A stretch of DNA of 56,186 nt, from contig JAQBPN010000104.1 of assembly GCA_028287505.1 (NCBI GenBank), positions 1 to 56,186 on the forward strand, in the 5' to 3' direction. The stretch is from Fibrobacterota bacterium. GTDB lineage: Bacteria; Fibrobacterota; Fibrobacteria; UBA11236. The position numbers and the translations under genes are program-made. Positions 36,147 through 45,115 of the stretch are shown here, in pieces; the stretch's first letter is position 1; each line of letters begins with the position of its first letter. The notes under the pieces are model-generated. The model searched no databases, was not told the DNA's origin, and saw nothing but the letters and a program-made list of their open reading frames with translations.

Positions 36147-37511
36147 TTGTTGTCCAGAAACGCCTACTTCAGACTTGCCGCGATGCTGACCTTGGCCGCG
36201 ATTTCAGCCCGGTCCGAATCCAAACCCGATACCGCCTCAGCCATCGCCGCCCGTACCGATACGACGGCAGCGGCGGAAGAACAGAAAGCCTCCGTGGCCG
36301 ACGTACAAGGGGTGCAAACCGATCTTGAAAACTACAAGTTCCAGGTCCAACGCGATCGGGACCTCAAAACCGCCCAATCGACCCGATCCCTGTTGGTCAC
36401 GGGAGTGGTGCAGGGCCGGGGCGGATGGACCGAGGCCCGGGCCGCCGGCGCATATCATAAACATACGGCGGGGGAAGTGGCCACGGCCCTGGTCGGATTC
36501 AGCGGCAACCTCTATCGGGATTACAGGGATGCGCGCAACCTCACCTATGCTCTCCGCTTCGTAGCCGCGCCGAGCGGCGGCTCCGCGCCCGTAAACCTGT
36601 TGGATGCGACGGTGGGCTATTCGCTGCTACGATCCCTGGCTTTGGAAGACCAGCGGCTGGATGTTTCCTTCGGGCAACAACAACTGCCCTTCGGATTGGA
36701 AGCGCAGACCACGGATGAATTCAAGCCGGTGATCACCAACGCCCAATTCGTCGGGGCCCTGGGATTGGGGCCGCGCCAGATCGGACTGATCGTCCGGGGG
36801 GATTTCCTTCCCCGGGTCGACTACGGCTACAACTACCGCGCGCCAATCATCCAGTATGTCCTGGGAGTGGTGAACGGCAACGGCCAGAATGCCACCGACG
36901 ACAACGACGCCAAGGACGTGATCGGCCGGCTGGTGTTGACCATTCCCAGCGACTACAATTCCTGGTTGCGCCAATTCGCCGTGGGAGCCACCTATTACCG
37001 CGGCTGGGCGAATCTCTCCGCCCTCAAGCCCGGCGCCACGCCCGCCGCGGCCGCCACTCCGGCCGTCGTCTCCCTGGGAGACAAGATCCGCACCGGCGTG
37101 GATGTCTATTACAACCATCACCCCTTCGGGCTCAACTATGAATGGGTCCTTGGGGAGGATCAGTTCAACCCCGCGACCGCGACCGTATCCAACTATACGA
37201 CCGGCGTCCGAAAGTCCAACGGACAGGTTCTCACCCTCTTCTACAATTTCGGCGAGCAGTTCCTGCGCGGTTACCGCGCCCAAGGACGCTACGACGACTG
37301 GTGGCCCAAGTCCCTGCAGCCCTTCCTGCGCATCGACCGGTGGGATCCGGATATCCGCGCGGAGAACAATGAACTGGATGTCTACACCGCGGGCGTGAAC
37401 TTCTTTTTCGCCGAAACCTCGAAACTCCAATTCAACTACAACCGACGCGTGGACAACGCGAAGGGCGCCAAACTCGACGATGCGCAAGGCCAGATCCAGT
37501 TCGGATTCTGA
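36147..37511 (+). CDS. outer-membrane porin (OprP/OprO-like)
   Basis: This 454-residue barrel has a signal sequence (NAYFRLAAMLTLAAISARS) and a short alpha-helical, Ala/Glu/Gln-rich segment (about 30-75), as in trimeric porins with a periplasmic coiled coil. The beta-strand region includes LDVSFGQQQLPFGLEAQTT, which resembles phosphate-selective-type porins, and AVGATYYRGWANLSA. It ends IQFGF with a terminal phenylalanine, the usual barrel assembly signal. The start is a TTG at 36147, seven bases after AAGGAG; the next ATG (36183) has no ribosome site and would truncate the signal. It is the first gene of the transport operon and should bring the substrate across the outer membrane for the ABC importer. 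Confidence 0.8.
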   Translation: MLSRNAYFRLAAMLTLAAISARSESKPDTASAIAARTDTTAAAEEQKASVADVQGVQTDLENYKFQVQRDRDLKTAQSTRSLLVTGVVQGRGGWTEARAAGAYHKHTAGEVATALVGFSGNLYRDYRDARNLTYALRFVAAPSGGSAPVNLLDATVGYSLLRSLALEDQRLDVSFGQQQLPFGLEAQTTDEFKPVITNAQFVGALGLGPRQIGLIVRGDFLPRVDYGYNYRAPIIQYVLGVVNGNGQNATDDNDAKDVIGRLVLTIPSDYNSWLRQFAVGATYYRGWANLSALKPGATPAAAATPAVVSLGDKIRTGVDVYYNHHPFGLNYEWVLGEDQFNPATATVSNYTTGVRKSNGQVLTLFYNFGEQFLRGYRAQGRYDDWWPKSLQPFLRIDRWDPDIRAENNELDVYTAGVNFFFAETSKLQFNYNRRVDNAKGAKLDDAQGQIQFGF

Positions 37512-37549
37512 CTTCGGAAAACTTCACGGAAGAACATAAGGAGATTGCA

Positions 37550-38635
37550 ATGAAAAACCGAATCATAAAAATCGCGACCTTGGCCTTGGCGACGGCGGCC
37601 CTCGGCGGCGCCTATGCGGAAAACCCGAAAGTCATCCGCTTCGGATACCCCGGTACGGGCACGGGAGGCAGACCCTATGTCGGAGGCAGCTTCGTCGCCT
37701 ACGCGCGGGCGGCCGGACTTCTTGAGCAGGAGTTCAAGAATGACGGCATCAAGGTGGACTGGACTTTCTTCAAGCTGGCCGGTCCCGCCATCAATGAAGC
37801 CTTCGCGAACAAACTGCTGGACATCTCCCTGTTGGGCGACCAGGCCGCCATCGCCGGCAAGGCGGGCGGACTGAACACCAAAATCATCCTGGCGACGGGG
37901 GTGCGCGGCGTGACCTATGTTGTGGTCCCATCCGATTCGCCCATCCAATCGCTCCAGGATCTCAAGGGCAAGCGCGTGGCCTTGTTCCGGGGAACGGCCA
38001 TCCAACTGGCCGCCAACCGCATCCTGGAGGCCAACGGATTGTCGGAAAAGGATATCCGCTCCGTCAACATGGACGGCCTGGCGGCCCAGGCGGCATTGGC
38101 TTCCAAGGACATCGACGCCCTTTTCACCATCGGCTCGGGGGCCTTGCAGCAACAGGACCAGGGCATCGGCCGCATCATCTATTCCGGCAAGCAGGACGAC
38201 CGGGTAACGGGATACGCCTCGGGCCTGGTAGTGGACGGGGATTTCGAAAAGAACAATCCGCAAATCGTCCAGCGCATCGTGAACGTGCTGGTCAAGGCGG
38301 CCCAATGGTCCACGGACGACAAGAACCGGGAGGCCTTGCTGCAATCCTGGGCCAAATCCGGGACCTCGTATTCGGCGTTCAAGCGGGACCTTGAGGGCCA
38401 GGATTTGCAGGCGATTCTTTCTCCCGTCATCGACGATTATTTCCGGGCCACCTGGAAAAAGGCGGTCTTCGACGTCAAGCGCTTCAAGTTCATCCGCAAT
38501 GACGTGAACGTCGACGAATGGATCGAACCGAAGTATGCGCGGAATGCCCTGCATTCGCTCAATCTGGAAAACAATTGGGTCCGGTACGCGGCCGATGGCA
38601 AGCCCCTGCAAGTCACGGCGGTGCAGGAGCCATGA
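37550..38635 (+). CDS. SsuA/TauA-like ABC importer substrate-binding protein
   Basis: This 361-residue periplasmic binding protein has a signal peptide (IIKIATLALATAALGGAYA). The fold is that of the nitrate/sulfonate/taurine group: RFGYPGTGTGGRPYVGG, DISLLGDQAAIAGKAGGL, DLKGKRVALFRGTAIQLAANRIL. The substrate is probably an anionic organic molecule such as a sulfonate or related compound, but the binding residues cannot be assigned. It begins 38 bases after the porin, preceded by AAGGAG, and its stop overlaps the first permease by ATGA. The C-terminal 60 residues (RFKFIRNDVNVDEWIEPKYARN) are characteristic of this group. Confidence 0.88.
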   Translation: MKNRIIKIATLALATAALGGAYAENPKVIRFGYPGTGTGGRPYVGGSFVAYARAAGLLEQEFKNDGIKVDWTFFKLAGPAINEAFANKLLDISLLGDQAAIAGKAGGLNTKIILATGVRGVTYVVVPSDSPIQSLQDLKGKRVALFRGTAIQLAANRILEANGLSEKDIRSVNMDGLAAQAALASKDIDALFTIGSGALQQQDQGIGRIIYSGKQDDRVTGYASGLVVDGDFEKNNPQIVQRIVNVLVKAAQWSTDDKNREALLQSWAKSGTSYSAFKRDLEGQDLQAILSPVIDDYFRATWKKAVFDVKRFKFIRNDVNVDEWIEPKYARNALHSLNLENNWVRYAADGKPLQVTAVQEP

Positions 38636-39483
38636 GCAAGCCCGCCTTGTCCGCGCGCGGTCCAGCCGCCCGGGGCTTCGCGGCCCGGCCCTTCGCCACC
38701 CAGCGCCTCGCCGCCCGGCGCTTCGCCGGCCGGGCCTTGTCGGCCATGATTCTGCCCGCCGCGCTGCTGCTGTTGTGGCAAATCGCATCGACACGGGGTT
38801 GGACCCCGCGGCAGATTCTGCCCCCGCCGAAAATAGTCTGGGCCAGCTTCCTGGACCTCGCTTCCTCGGGGGAATTGCTGACGCATATCAAAGCCAGTCT
38901 CTTGCGGGTGGCGATCAGCTTTCTGATCGGTTCCGGCGCCGGTCTGGTATTGGGTTTGGGCATGGGCCTGTCGCGCCGCGTGGAGGATCTTTTCGGCGTG
39001 GCGTTCCATGCGGTCAACCAGGTTCCCACCTTGGGATGGCTCCCCGTGATGATCGTGGTGGTGGGGCTGAATGATACCCTCAGCTACATCCTGATCGCGC
39101 AGGCCGTATTCGTTTCCGTGGCCATCAATACCCAACGGGGCCTGAGGCAGACGCCGGAGCGTTTGGTGGAAGTCGCGCGCGTCTTCCGCCTCACCCGCGC
39201 CCAGCTTTTGCGCAAGGTCATCCTCCCTTCCGCGGCGCCCCAGATTTTCACGGGCCTGCGCTTCGGCCTGGCCAATGGTTGGGTGTCCCTGGTAGTGGTG
39301 GAGTTGCTGATTTCTTCGGAAGGTCTCGGCTATCTGATGAGCTGGGGCAGACAGGCATTCCAATTGGACCTGGTGCTGGTCGCCATCCTGGTGGTGGGCG
39401 TCATCGGTTTGGCAATGGACGCGGGCCTGGCCCGCCTCGAGGGTTTATTCAGCCGATGGCAAACGGAAAAGAGGTTCGCATGA
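38632..39483 (+). CDS. ABC transporter permease (SsuC/TauC-like)
   Basis: This 283-residue inner-membrane subunit has about six membrane segments (MILPAALLLLWQIAST, VAISFLIGSGAGLVLGLGMG, LGWLPVMIVVVGL). The cytoplasmic EAA loop VARVFRLTRAQLLRKVILPSAAPQIFTGL contacts the ATPase (quoted in part: QLLRKVILPSAAP). The N-terminal 35 residues are Arg/Ala-rich and unusual (repeated AARxFA), a low-complexity cytosolic tail. It starts by ATGA overlap with the binding protein and ends by ATGA overlap with the second permease, indicating a coupled operon. Confidence 0.9.
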   Translation: MSKPALSARGPAARGFAARPFATQRLAARRFAGRALSAMILPAALLLLWQIASTRGWTPRQILPPPKIVWASFLDLASSGELLTHIKASLLRVAISFLIGSGAGLVLGLGMGLSRRVEDLFGVAFHAVNQVPTLGWLPVMIVVVGLNDTLSYILIAQAVFVSVAINTQRGLRQTPERLVEVARVFRLTRAQLLRKVILPSAAPQIFTGLRFGLANGWVSLVVVELLISSEGLGYLMSWGRQAFQLDLVLVAILVVGVIGLAMDAGLARLEGLFSRWQTEKRFA

Positions 39484-40265
39484 ACGGCTTGACCGGTCTT
39501 TCCACGCGAAGGTTGCTTTTGAAATCCCTGCTTCCGGCGCTCATCCTGGGCTACTACGCTTTGGCCACCCGCAACCACTGGCTCAATCCCCGGATCTGGG
39601 TGACGCCGGGACAAATCTGGCATGCCGCGGCCGGTCTCAACCGGGACGGGTTCCTGTGGTTGGCGGTGGGTGAAAGCCTCTTGCGCGACCTGATCGGATT
39701 CACCTTGGGTACCGCATCGGGCCTCCTCATCGGAGGCGCTCTGGGCCTGTCGCGATGGGCGGATCGCTTGGGCACGCCCACCTTGCACTTCCTCAAGGCC
39801 ATCGCCATCTTCGCATGGATCCCCATGTTGACGATGTTTTTCGGGATCGGCGAGCTTTCAAAAATCGTATTCATCGCGCTATCGGCCTTCTATCCCGTGG
39901 CCTTGAATACCCTGGAAGGCATCCGCTCCGTGCCTCCGTCCCAAAGGGAACTGGCGCGGGTTTACCGGCTGAACCCTTGGCAGAGGCTGAAAAAGGTGAT
40001 CGCGCCTTCGGCCTTGCCGTCCATACTCACCGGGATCCAGTTGGCGCTGATCCTCACCTGGCTTTCCACCGTGGGCGTGGAATATTTCATGAGCGCGGGG
40101 CCCAGCATCGGCGGCATCCTGCTCAACGGCGCCGAATCCTTCCATCTCGACCTGGTTTTCATCGGCGTGATCCTGTTGGGGGGAATCGGTTTCGCCCTCG
40201 ATCAATTGGCCCATGGCGTGGGCCGCCACCTGCTCCGCAACCGTCCCCAAACCCTTAACGCATGA
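39480..40265 (+). CDS. second ABC transporter permease (SsuC/TauC-like)
   Basis: This 261-residue inner-membrane protein has six hydrophobic segments and the EAA loop ARVYRLNPWQRLKKVIAPSALPSIL. It differs enough from the first permease (LTMFFGIGELSKIVFIALSAF, VGVEYFMSAGPSIGG) that the pair probably forms a heterodimer, rather than the single-permease arrangement common in this family. It starts by ATGA overlap with the first permease, and AGAGG lies upstream. Two different permeases served by one ATPase gene point to an asymmetric transporter. Confidence 0.9.
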   Translation: MNGLTGLSTRRLLLKSLLPALILGYYALATRNHWLNPRIWVTPGQIWHAAAGLNRDGFLWLAVGESLLRDLIGFTLGTASGLLIGGALGLSRWADRLGTPTLHFLKAIAIFAWIPMLTMFFGIGELSKIVFIALSAFYPVALNTLEGIRSVPPSQRELARVYRLNPWQRLKKVIAPSALPSILTGIQLALILTWLSTVGVEYFMSAGPSIGGILLNGAESFHLDLVFIGVILLGGIGFALDQLAHGVGRHLLRNRPQTLNA

Positions 40266-40275
40266 GGCGAACGTT

Positions 40276-41100
40276 ATGACCACTTCCGGAACGATCGACA
40301 TCCGCAACCTTGGCAAAGCCTATTCTTCCCCCCAGGGCGGCTTCCAGGTATTACAAGGACTCAACCTGACCATCCGGCCCGGGGAGTTCGTCAGCATCGT
40401 GGGCGGGAGCGGCTGCGGCAAGTCCACCTTGCTTAGACTCATCAGCGGGCTGGAAGAGGATTACCAGGGGGACATCCGCATCGGCGGAGAACGCGTGCGC
40501 GGCACCAGCCTGGACCGCGGCATCGTGTTCCAGGATCTGCGTTTGTTGCCTTGGCTGAACGCCGAGCAGAACGTGGCCCTGGCCCTGGAGAACGCGCCGC
40601 TCTCCAAAGCGGAGAAGCGCCGGGCGGTGGCGGACCACCTGGAAATGGTGGGATTGGAGCGCTTCGCCAAGGCCTATCCGCACCAGCTTTCCGGAGGCAT
40701 GAGCCAGCGGGTCGCCATCGCGCGGGGGCTGGTGAACAAACCGGAGTTGTTGCTGCTGGACGAACCGTTCGGGGCCCTGGACGCCCTGACCCGCTCGCAT
40801 TTGCAGGAGGAGTTGGAACGCGTTTGGAAGGAGGAGGATATCACCATGGTGCTCGTGACCCATGACGTGGAAGAAGCCGTTTTCCTGGCGGACCGCGTGA
40901 TAGTGATGGAACCGGGACCCGGCCGTATCCGGCGCGAGGTGAAGGTGCCCCTCCCGCGGCCCCGGCGGCGCGGCGATCCGCGCTTCGTGGAAATCAAAGA
41001 GGATATCCTGCGGGATTTTTCATCTTCCCGGACTTCCGTGAACGGGTACGCCGCGGCCGGACAAGCGGCGGCGGAACCGCAGTTGGGATGGGCCACATGA
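40276..41100 (+). CDS. ABC transporter ATPase (SsuB/TauB-like)
   Basis: This 274-residue nucleotide-binding subunit is complete: Walker A GGSGCGKST, Q loop FQDLRLLPW, signature LSGGMSQRVAIARGLV, Walker B LLLLDEPFGALD and switch histidine VTHDVEEAV. It powers import through the two permeases. The ATG at 40276 follows TGAGGCG just after the second permease. The C-terminal 50 residues (SSSRTSVNGYAAAGQAAAEP) are a low-complexity tail not needed for activity. Its stop overlaps the PpiC gene by ATGA. Confidence 0.93.
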   Translation: MTTSGTIDIRNLGKAYSSPQGGFQVLQGLNLTIRPGEFVSIVGGSGCGKSTLLRLISGLEEDYQGDIRIGGERVRGTSLDRGIVFQDLRLLPWLNAEQNVALALENAPLSKAEKRRAVADHLEMVGLERFAKAYPHQLSGGMSQRVAIARGLVNKPELLLLDEPFGALDALTRSHLQEELERVWKEEDITMVLVTHDVEEAVFLADRVIVMEPGPGRIRREVKVPLPRPRRRGDPRFVEIKEDILRDFSSSRTSVNGYAAAGQAAAEPQLGWAT

Positions 41101-41954
41101 GGTGGGCGGCGGAAAAAGGGAAGCATCTGATCCATAAACTCCTCCGGGAACCATTCCTGCATTTCCTGGTCCTGGGAGCGGCCATCTACGGGATTGCCGA
41201 AGCTGTTTCAGGCAATCCGGAACGGTATCGGATCCGCTTGGGGAAGCGGGAAGAGACGGATCTGGCGCGGACCTATCTGCGCCAATTCGGGAATGCGCCC
41301 AGCGATGGGCAACTCCGGGACCTGCTGGATCACCGTATCCGGGAAGAGATCTGCTTCCGGGAAGGGGTGGATCTCGGATTGGATCGCGAAGACGAGATCG
41401 TCCGCAGGCGCATCGCGCAGAAGTTCGAATTCCTGCAACAGGATCGGACCATCGCCAGGGAGCCCGCGGAATCGGAACTGCGCGACTGGTTCATCGCGCA
41501 CCGGGACCTGTATTCGGAGCCGGAACGGGTGTCCTTCACGCATATCTATTTCTCGCCGGACAAAGGCGGGCTTGAGGCCGCCGCGAAACGCGCGGCCGAA
41601 GCGTTGGCTTCCCTGGCGGATGAGCCCGCGGACAGGGCGCCGGAGCGCGGCGATGCGTTTCCGGACCAATATGATTACGCGGTCCTGAGCCAGGCGGAAG
41701 TCAAAAGGGTCTTCGGGGAATCCCCGATAGCGGAAGCCCTTTTCCAGGTAAAGCCGGGAATCTGGGCCGGTCCCTTCCATTCCGGATTCGGAGAGCATCT
41801 CGTGCGGGTGATCGGAAAGGAGCCCCGGCAGGTCACGGTCTTTTCCGATATCCGGGAAAAGGTCCGGGGCGATTGGCTGGAAAACCGGCGCCGGGAGGAA
41901 AACGCCGCCGCGTTCGACAAGGTCAAATCTCTCTATACCGTGGTGCGCCAATGA
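41097..41954 (+). CDS. membrane-anchored PpiC-like peptidyl-prolyl isomerase
   Basis: This 285-residue protein has an N-terminal membrane anchor (FLHFLVLGAAIYGIAEAV) and a periplasmic part. Residues about 40-125 look like the N-terminal chaperone segment of SurA/PpiC proteins (DLLDHRIREEICFREGVD). A parvulin-like domain follows with VSFTHIYFSPD, then FPDQYDYAVLSQAEVKRVFG and PGIWAGPFHSGFGEHLVRV. The isomerase region seems shortened, so it may act mainly as a chaperone, perhaps for the next gene's product. ATGA overlaps join it to the ATPase and to the HupE-like gene. Linkage of a PpiC-like gene to a HupE/UreJ_2 gene is something I have seen in other genomes, recalled without a search. Confidence 0.75.
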   Translation: MRWAAEKGKHLIHKLLREPFLHFLVLGAAIYGIAEAVSGNPERYRIRLGKREETDLARTYLRQFGNAPSDGQLRDLLDHRIREEICFREGVDLGLDREDEIVRRRIAQKFEFLQQDRTIAREPAESELRDWFIAHRDLYSEPERVSFTHIYFSPDKGGLEAAAKRAAEALASLADEPADRAPERGDAFPDQYDYAVLSQAEVKRVFGESPIAEALFQVKPGIWAGPFHSGFGEHLVRVIGKEPRQVTVFSDIREKVRGDWLENRRREENAAAFDKVKSLYTVVRQ

Positions 41955-42967
41955 CGGGCCGATCGGGATCGAAATCGGGATGGGCCGCGATCGTTCTCCC
42001 GGCGATCCTGTCCGTACTGCCGGTGGGGGCCCATGAAGTGCGACCCGCCCTGCTGGAAATCTCCGAGAGCCCGGATCATGGCTTTGCCGTCCAATGGAAG
42101 CAGCCGCGCCGGGGCGAAGCCGCGATCAGGCTCGTCCCCCATCTGAGCAACGGCTGGCTGGAAACCGCGCCCACCGAAACCGATGCGAATCCGGCTTACG
42201 CCATCAAAGTCTGGAACGACCTCCGGACCGGCGCCTCCGGGCTCGAAGGCCAGACGGTGACCATCGAAGGTCTGGAGCAAACCATGACCGATGTCCTGAT
42301 CGGGATCACCCTGGCGGACGGCCGGAAACTCAATGAAGTCTTGCGCCCGAAGTCCCCTTCCCTCCGGATCGATTTCCGGGAACGCCATGGCCTCCCCGTT
42401 TCCGCCTATCTGACTTTGGGGATAGGACATATCCTCACCGGGATCGATCATCTGCTCTTCGTATTCGGATTGCTGCTGTTGGTGGGATCCCGATGGCGCT
42501 TGCTGCAAACCGTCACCGCCTTCACCGTGGCCCATAGCCTTACTTTGGCGGGCACGGCCTTGGGCCTCATCCATGTGAAATCCGCCGTCGTCGAAACGCT
42601 GGTGGCGTTGAGCATCGTGTTCCTGGCCCTGGAACTGATCCACTTGCGGCGGGGCCGGGCGGGGTTGGCGGTCCGCTTCCCTTGGCTCATCGCCTTTTCC
42701 TTCGGGCTGTTGCATGGCATGGCTTTCGCCGGGGCGCTTGCGGAAGTCGGACTGCCGTCCAACGACATTCCCCTCTCTCTGCTCCTGTTCAACGTGGGCG
42801 TGGAAGCGGGGCAGCTCATTTTCGTCGCCGGCATCCTTGCGATCGCCTGGGCCATCCGCCGCATTCCGCCGGCCCTGCCCGGCTGGACCGGGTGGATTGC
42901 TCCCTACGGCATCGGATCCTTCGCCGCCTTCTGGTTCATCCAACGCTTTTCCATCCTGATACACTGA
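41951..42967 (+). CDS. HupE/UreJ_2 family membrane protein
   Basis: This 338-residue protein has a signal sequence and an N-terminal periplasmic domain (about 25-165; HEVRPALLEISES). About six or seven membrane segments follow, starting with the conserved GIGHILTGIDHLLFVFGLLLLV and containing AHSLTLAGTALGLIHV and FGLLHGMAFAGALAE. The repeated histidine/aspartate motifs resemble HupE/UreJ nickel or cobalt permeases. The long N-terminal domain is typical of the HupE_UreJ_2 branch, whose substrate is not established. It starts by ATGA overlap with the PpiC gene. It may load or supply a metal to the DUF3604 enzyme encoded next, which has a metal-site pattern. Confidence 0.8.
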   Translation: MTGRSGSKSGWAAIVLPAILSVLPVGAHEVRPALLEISESPDHGFAVQWKQPRRGEAAIRLVPHLSNGWLETAPTETDANPAYAIKVWNDLRTGASGLEGQTVTIEGLEQTMTDVLIGITLADGRKLNEVLRPKSPSLRIDFRERHGLPVSAYLTLGIGHILTGIDHLLFVFGLLLLVGSRWRLLQTVTAFTVAHSLTLAGTALGLIHVKSAVVETLVALSIVFLALELIHLRRGRAGLAVRFPWLIAFSFGLLHGMAFAGALAEVGLPSNDIPLSLLLFNVGVEAGQLIFVAGILAIAWAIRRIPPALPGWTGWIAPYGIGSFAAFWFIQRFSILIH

Positions 42968-42993
42968 CCTTCAAACCATCCAAAGGAGTCCTC

Positions 42994-44850
42994 ATGAAAA
43001 CGAAACCACTGACCTCGCTGGGAGCCCTGGCCCTCTTGGCCGCAAGCACCTCGTTGGCGGCGAATCCGCCCAGCGCCCCTTCCCGCCAGGCGTACTACGG
43101 CGATTTGCATTTGCATACGTCCTACTCATTCGATGCGTACGTGATGATGGGCACCAAAACCACTCCCGATCAAGCCTACCGTTTCGCCAAGGGGGACACG
43201 ATCCATTTTCTGGGAGAGGCGGTGCGCCGCAAGGAGCCTTTGGATTTCCTGGCCGTGACCGATCATTCCGAGAACATCGGCGCGTTCCGCGATCTGGATG
43301 ACCCCAACAGCGAAATCTCCAAAAGCGAACTGGGACGGACCGTCCACAAACAGGGGCCCAAGGTGTTCTGGAGCATGCTGAAAGAGTTGCTCAGCGGGAA
43401 ACCCGTGCAAGGGTTCGATCCCAAGCCGGCCTCCCGATCCGCCTGGCAGCGGTACGTGGAAGCCGCCAACGCCAACTACCAGCCGGGCAAGTTCACCACC
43501 TTCATCGGTTATGAATGGACTTCCATGCCGGACGGACAGAACCTCCACCGCAACGTCATCTTCCGGGGCGATAAGGCGCCCTATCCGTTCACATCCGGCG
43601 ACTCCTGGAAGCCCGAGGATCTCTGGTCCTTCCTGGACTCCCAGCGCAAGCAGGGCGTGGAAGCCTTGGCCATTCCCCACAACGCCAACGCCAGCAACGG
43701 TCTCATGTACGATTGGAACAACAGCGACGGCAGGCCCATCGATCAGGCCTACGCCCTGGAAAGGGCCGAGAACGAACCGTTGTCGGAGATTTCCCAGAAC
43801 AAGGGATCTTCCGATACCCATCCGGCCCTTTCGCCCAACGACGAGTTCGGCAACTTCGAGATCTTCGATCATCTCCTGATCTCGCCGAAGAAGAGCGCGC
43901 CCGGCGGAAGTTACGTGCGTGACGCCCTGGGCCGCGGCCTGGAGATCCAAGCGAAGACGGGAACCAATCCTTTCAAGTTCGGGGCGGTGGGCGGCAGCGA
44001 TTTCCACGGAGGCCTCTCCCAATCGGACGAAGGCGCCTATGAGGGCAATATCGGCGGCAATGACAGCGCCTCCCGGAACCGTTTCAAGCTGGTGTTCGCC
44101 GGAAACAACGCCGGAGCCAAAGAGGACAAGGGCGACGGGGAACACGGCCCCTTCAAGGTGAGCGAAACGAGTTCCGGCAACCTGGCCGCGGTGTGGGCGG
44201 AGCAGAACACCCGGGAGTCGATCTACGACGCGCTGCGCCGCAAGGAGACTTTCGCCACCTCCGGCACGCGGCTCAAACTCAGGCTTTTCGGAGGCTGGGA
44301 ATACGGCCGCGAGCTTCTGAAAGATCGGGACTGGGTGAAAACCGCATACGGCAAGGGCGTGCCCATGGGCGGGGATTTGCCCACTCCGTCGGCGGCGTCC
44401 CGCGCCCCGCGTTTCGTCGCCTGGGCTGCGAAGGATCCGGACGGCGCCAACCTGGACAGGGTGCAAATCATCAAAGTCTGGATCAAGAACGGCAGGCACG
44501 AAGAGAAGATTTTCGATGTCGCCTTTTCCGGGAACCGCAAGGCCGGCGCCGCGGGCAAGCTGAAGCCGGTAGGTAACACGGTGGATACCCGCACCGGAAA
44601 ATACGCGAACTCCATCGGAGGCGCTGAATTGTCCGCGGTATGGGAGGATCCGGAGTTCGACGCGTCCGCGCCCGCCGTCTATTACCTCCGGGTGCTGGAA
44701 ATCCCCACTCCGCGTTGGTCGACCCTGGTCGCGGTCCGGAACGGTACCCCGCTTCCAAAAGAGGCGCCCGCCAGCATCCAGGAACGCGGCTGGTCCTCCC
44801 CCATCTGGTACACGCCCGTCCAGCCGACAGGCACTCCCGCCAAAGGTTGA
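42994..44850 (+). CDS. secreted DUF3604 PHP-like metallohydrolase
   Basis: This 618-residue exported protein has a signal peptide (LGALALLAASTSLAA). The N-terminal YYGDLHLHTSYSFDA, then FLAVTDHSEN, AIPHNANASN and VGGSDFHGG form the metal-binding His/Asp pattern of the PHP phosphoesterase superfamily, spread over about residues 35-350. DUF3604 is not assigned to a specific reaction. The C-terminal part (about 400-618) includes a beta domain and the conserved RGWSSPIWYTPV close. It follows the HupE-like gene by 26 bases with AAAGGAG before the ATG. Most likely it cleaves a phosphate-, sulfate- or carboxylate-containing organic compound in the periplasm. Confidence 0.85.
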   Translation: MKTKPLTSLGALALLAASTSLAANPPSAPSRQAYYGDLHLHTSYSFDAYVMMGTKTTPDQAYRFAKGDTIHFLGEAVRRKEPLDFLAVTDHSENIGAFRDLDDPNSEISKSELGRTVHKQGPKVFWSMLKELLSGKPVQGFDPKPASRSAWQRYVEAANANYQPGKFTTFIGYEWTSMPDGQNLHRNVIFRGDKAPYPFTSGDSWKPEDLWSFLDSQRKQGVEALAIPHNANASNGLMYDWNNSDGRPIDQAYALERAENEPLSEISQNKGSSDTHPALSPNDEFGNFEIFDHLLISPKKSAPGGSYVRDALGRGLEIQAKTGTNPFKFGAVGGSDFHGGLSQSDEGAYEGNIGGNDSASRNRFKLVFAGNNAGAKEDKGDGEHGPFKVSETSSGNLAAVWAEQNTRESIYDALRRKETFATSGTRLKLRLFGGWEYGRELLKDRDWVKTAYGKGVPMGGDLPTPSAASRAPRFVAWAAKDPDGANLDRVQIIKVWIKNGRHEEKIFDVAFSGNRKAGAAGKLKPVGNTVDTRTGKYANSIGGAELSAVWEDPEFDASAPAVYYLRVLEIPTPRWSTLVAVRNGTPLPKEAPASIQERGWSSPIWYTPVQPTGTPAKG

Positions 44851-44864
44851 AGCTTCCCGCATAA

Positions 44865-44906
44865 CCATCCTCCCATGCCCGATTTTTTCAGGCAGAGGAG
44901 GATTGG
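44865..44906. repeat. large inverted repeat after the DUF3604 gene
   Basis: CCATCCTCC-CA-TGCC (44865-44879) pairs with GGCA-GA-GGAGGATTGG (44891-44906) with one bulge, around a T-rich loop. No T tract follows the plus-strand arm, so termination is uncertain, but the element could separate the main operon from the YezD gene. Confidence 0.55.
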
Positions 44907-44946
44907 GCCTTGCCAAATTCCAAAATCAAATGTTTATTTCTACTTC

Positions 44947-44965
44947 ACATATAGGTTTTATATGT
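44947..44965. promoter_or_regulatory. palindrome upstream of yezD-type gene (operator candidate)
   Basis: ACATATA (44947-44953) and TATATGT (44959-44965) are exact inverted repeats around GGTTT in an AT-rich stretch 151 bases before the YezD start. TATATG-like sequences nearby could also serve as a -10 element. This is a candidate dimer-binding operator; its regulator is not known. Confidence 0.45.
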
Positions 44966-45115
44966 ATATGAATTCCGACATTTTTCCACTCCCGGTTCCG
45001 GCCTATTGTTGTGGCCCAAATCCTGGCCGATGCTTGCGCGTCGACCCTGGACCTGCATAGCCTTTGCACCACGACAAAAACACCTTTCAAACGGAACAAC
45101 TACCGGAGACAAGAA

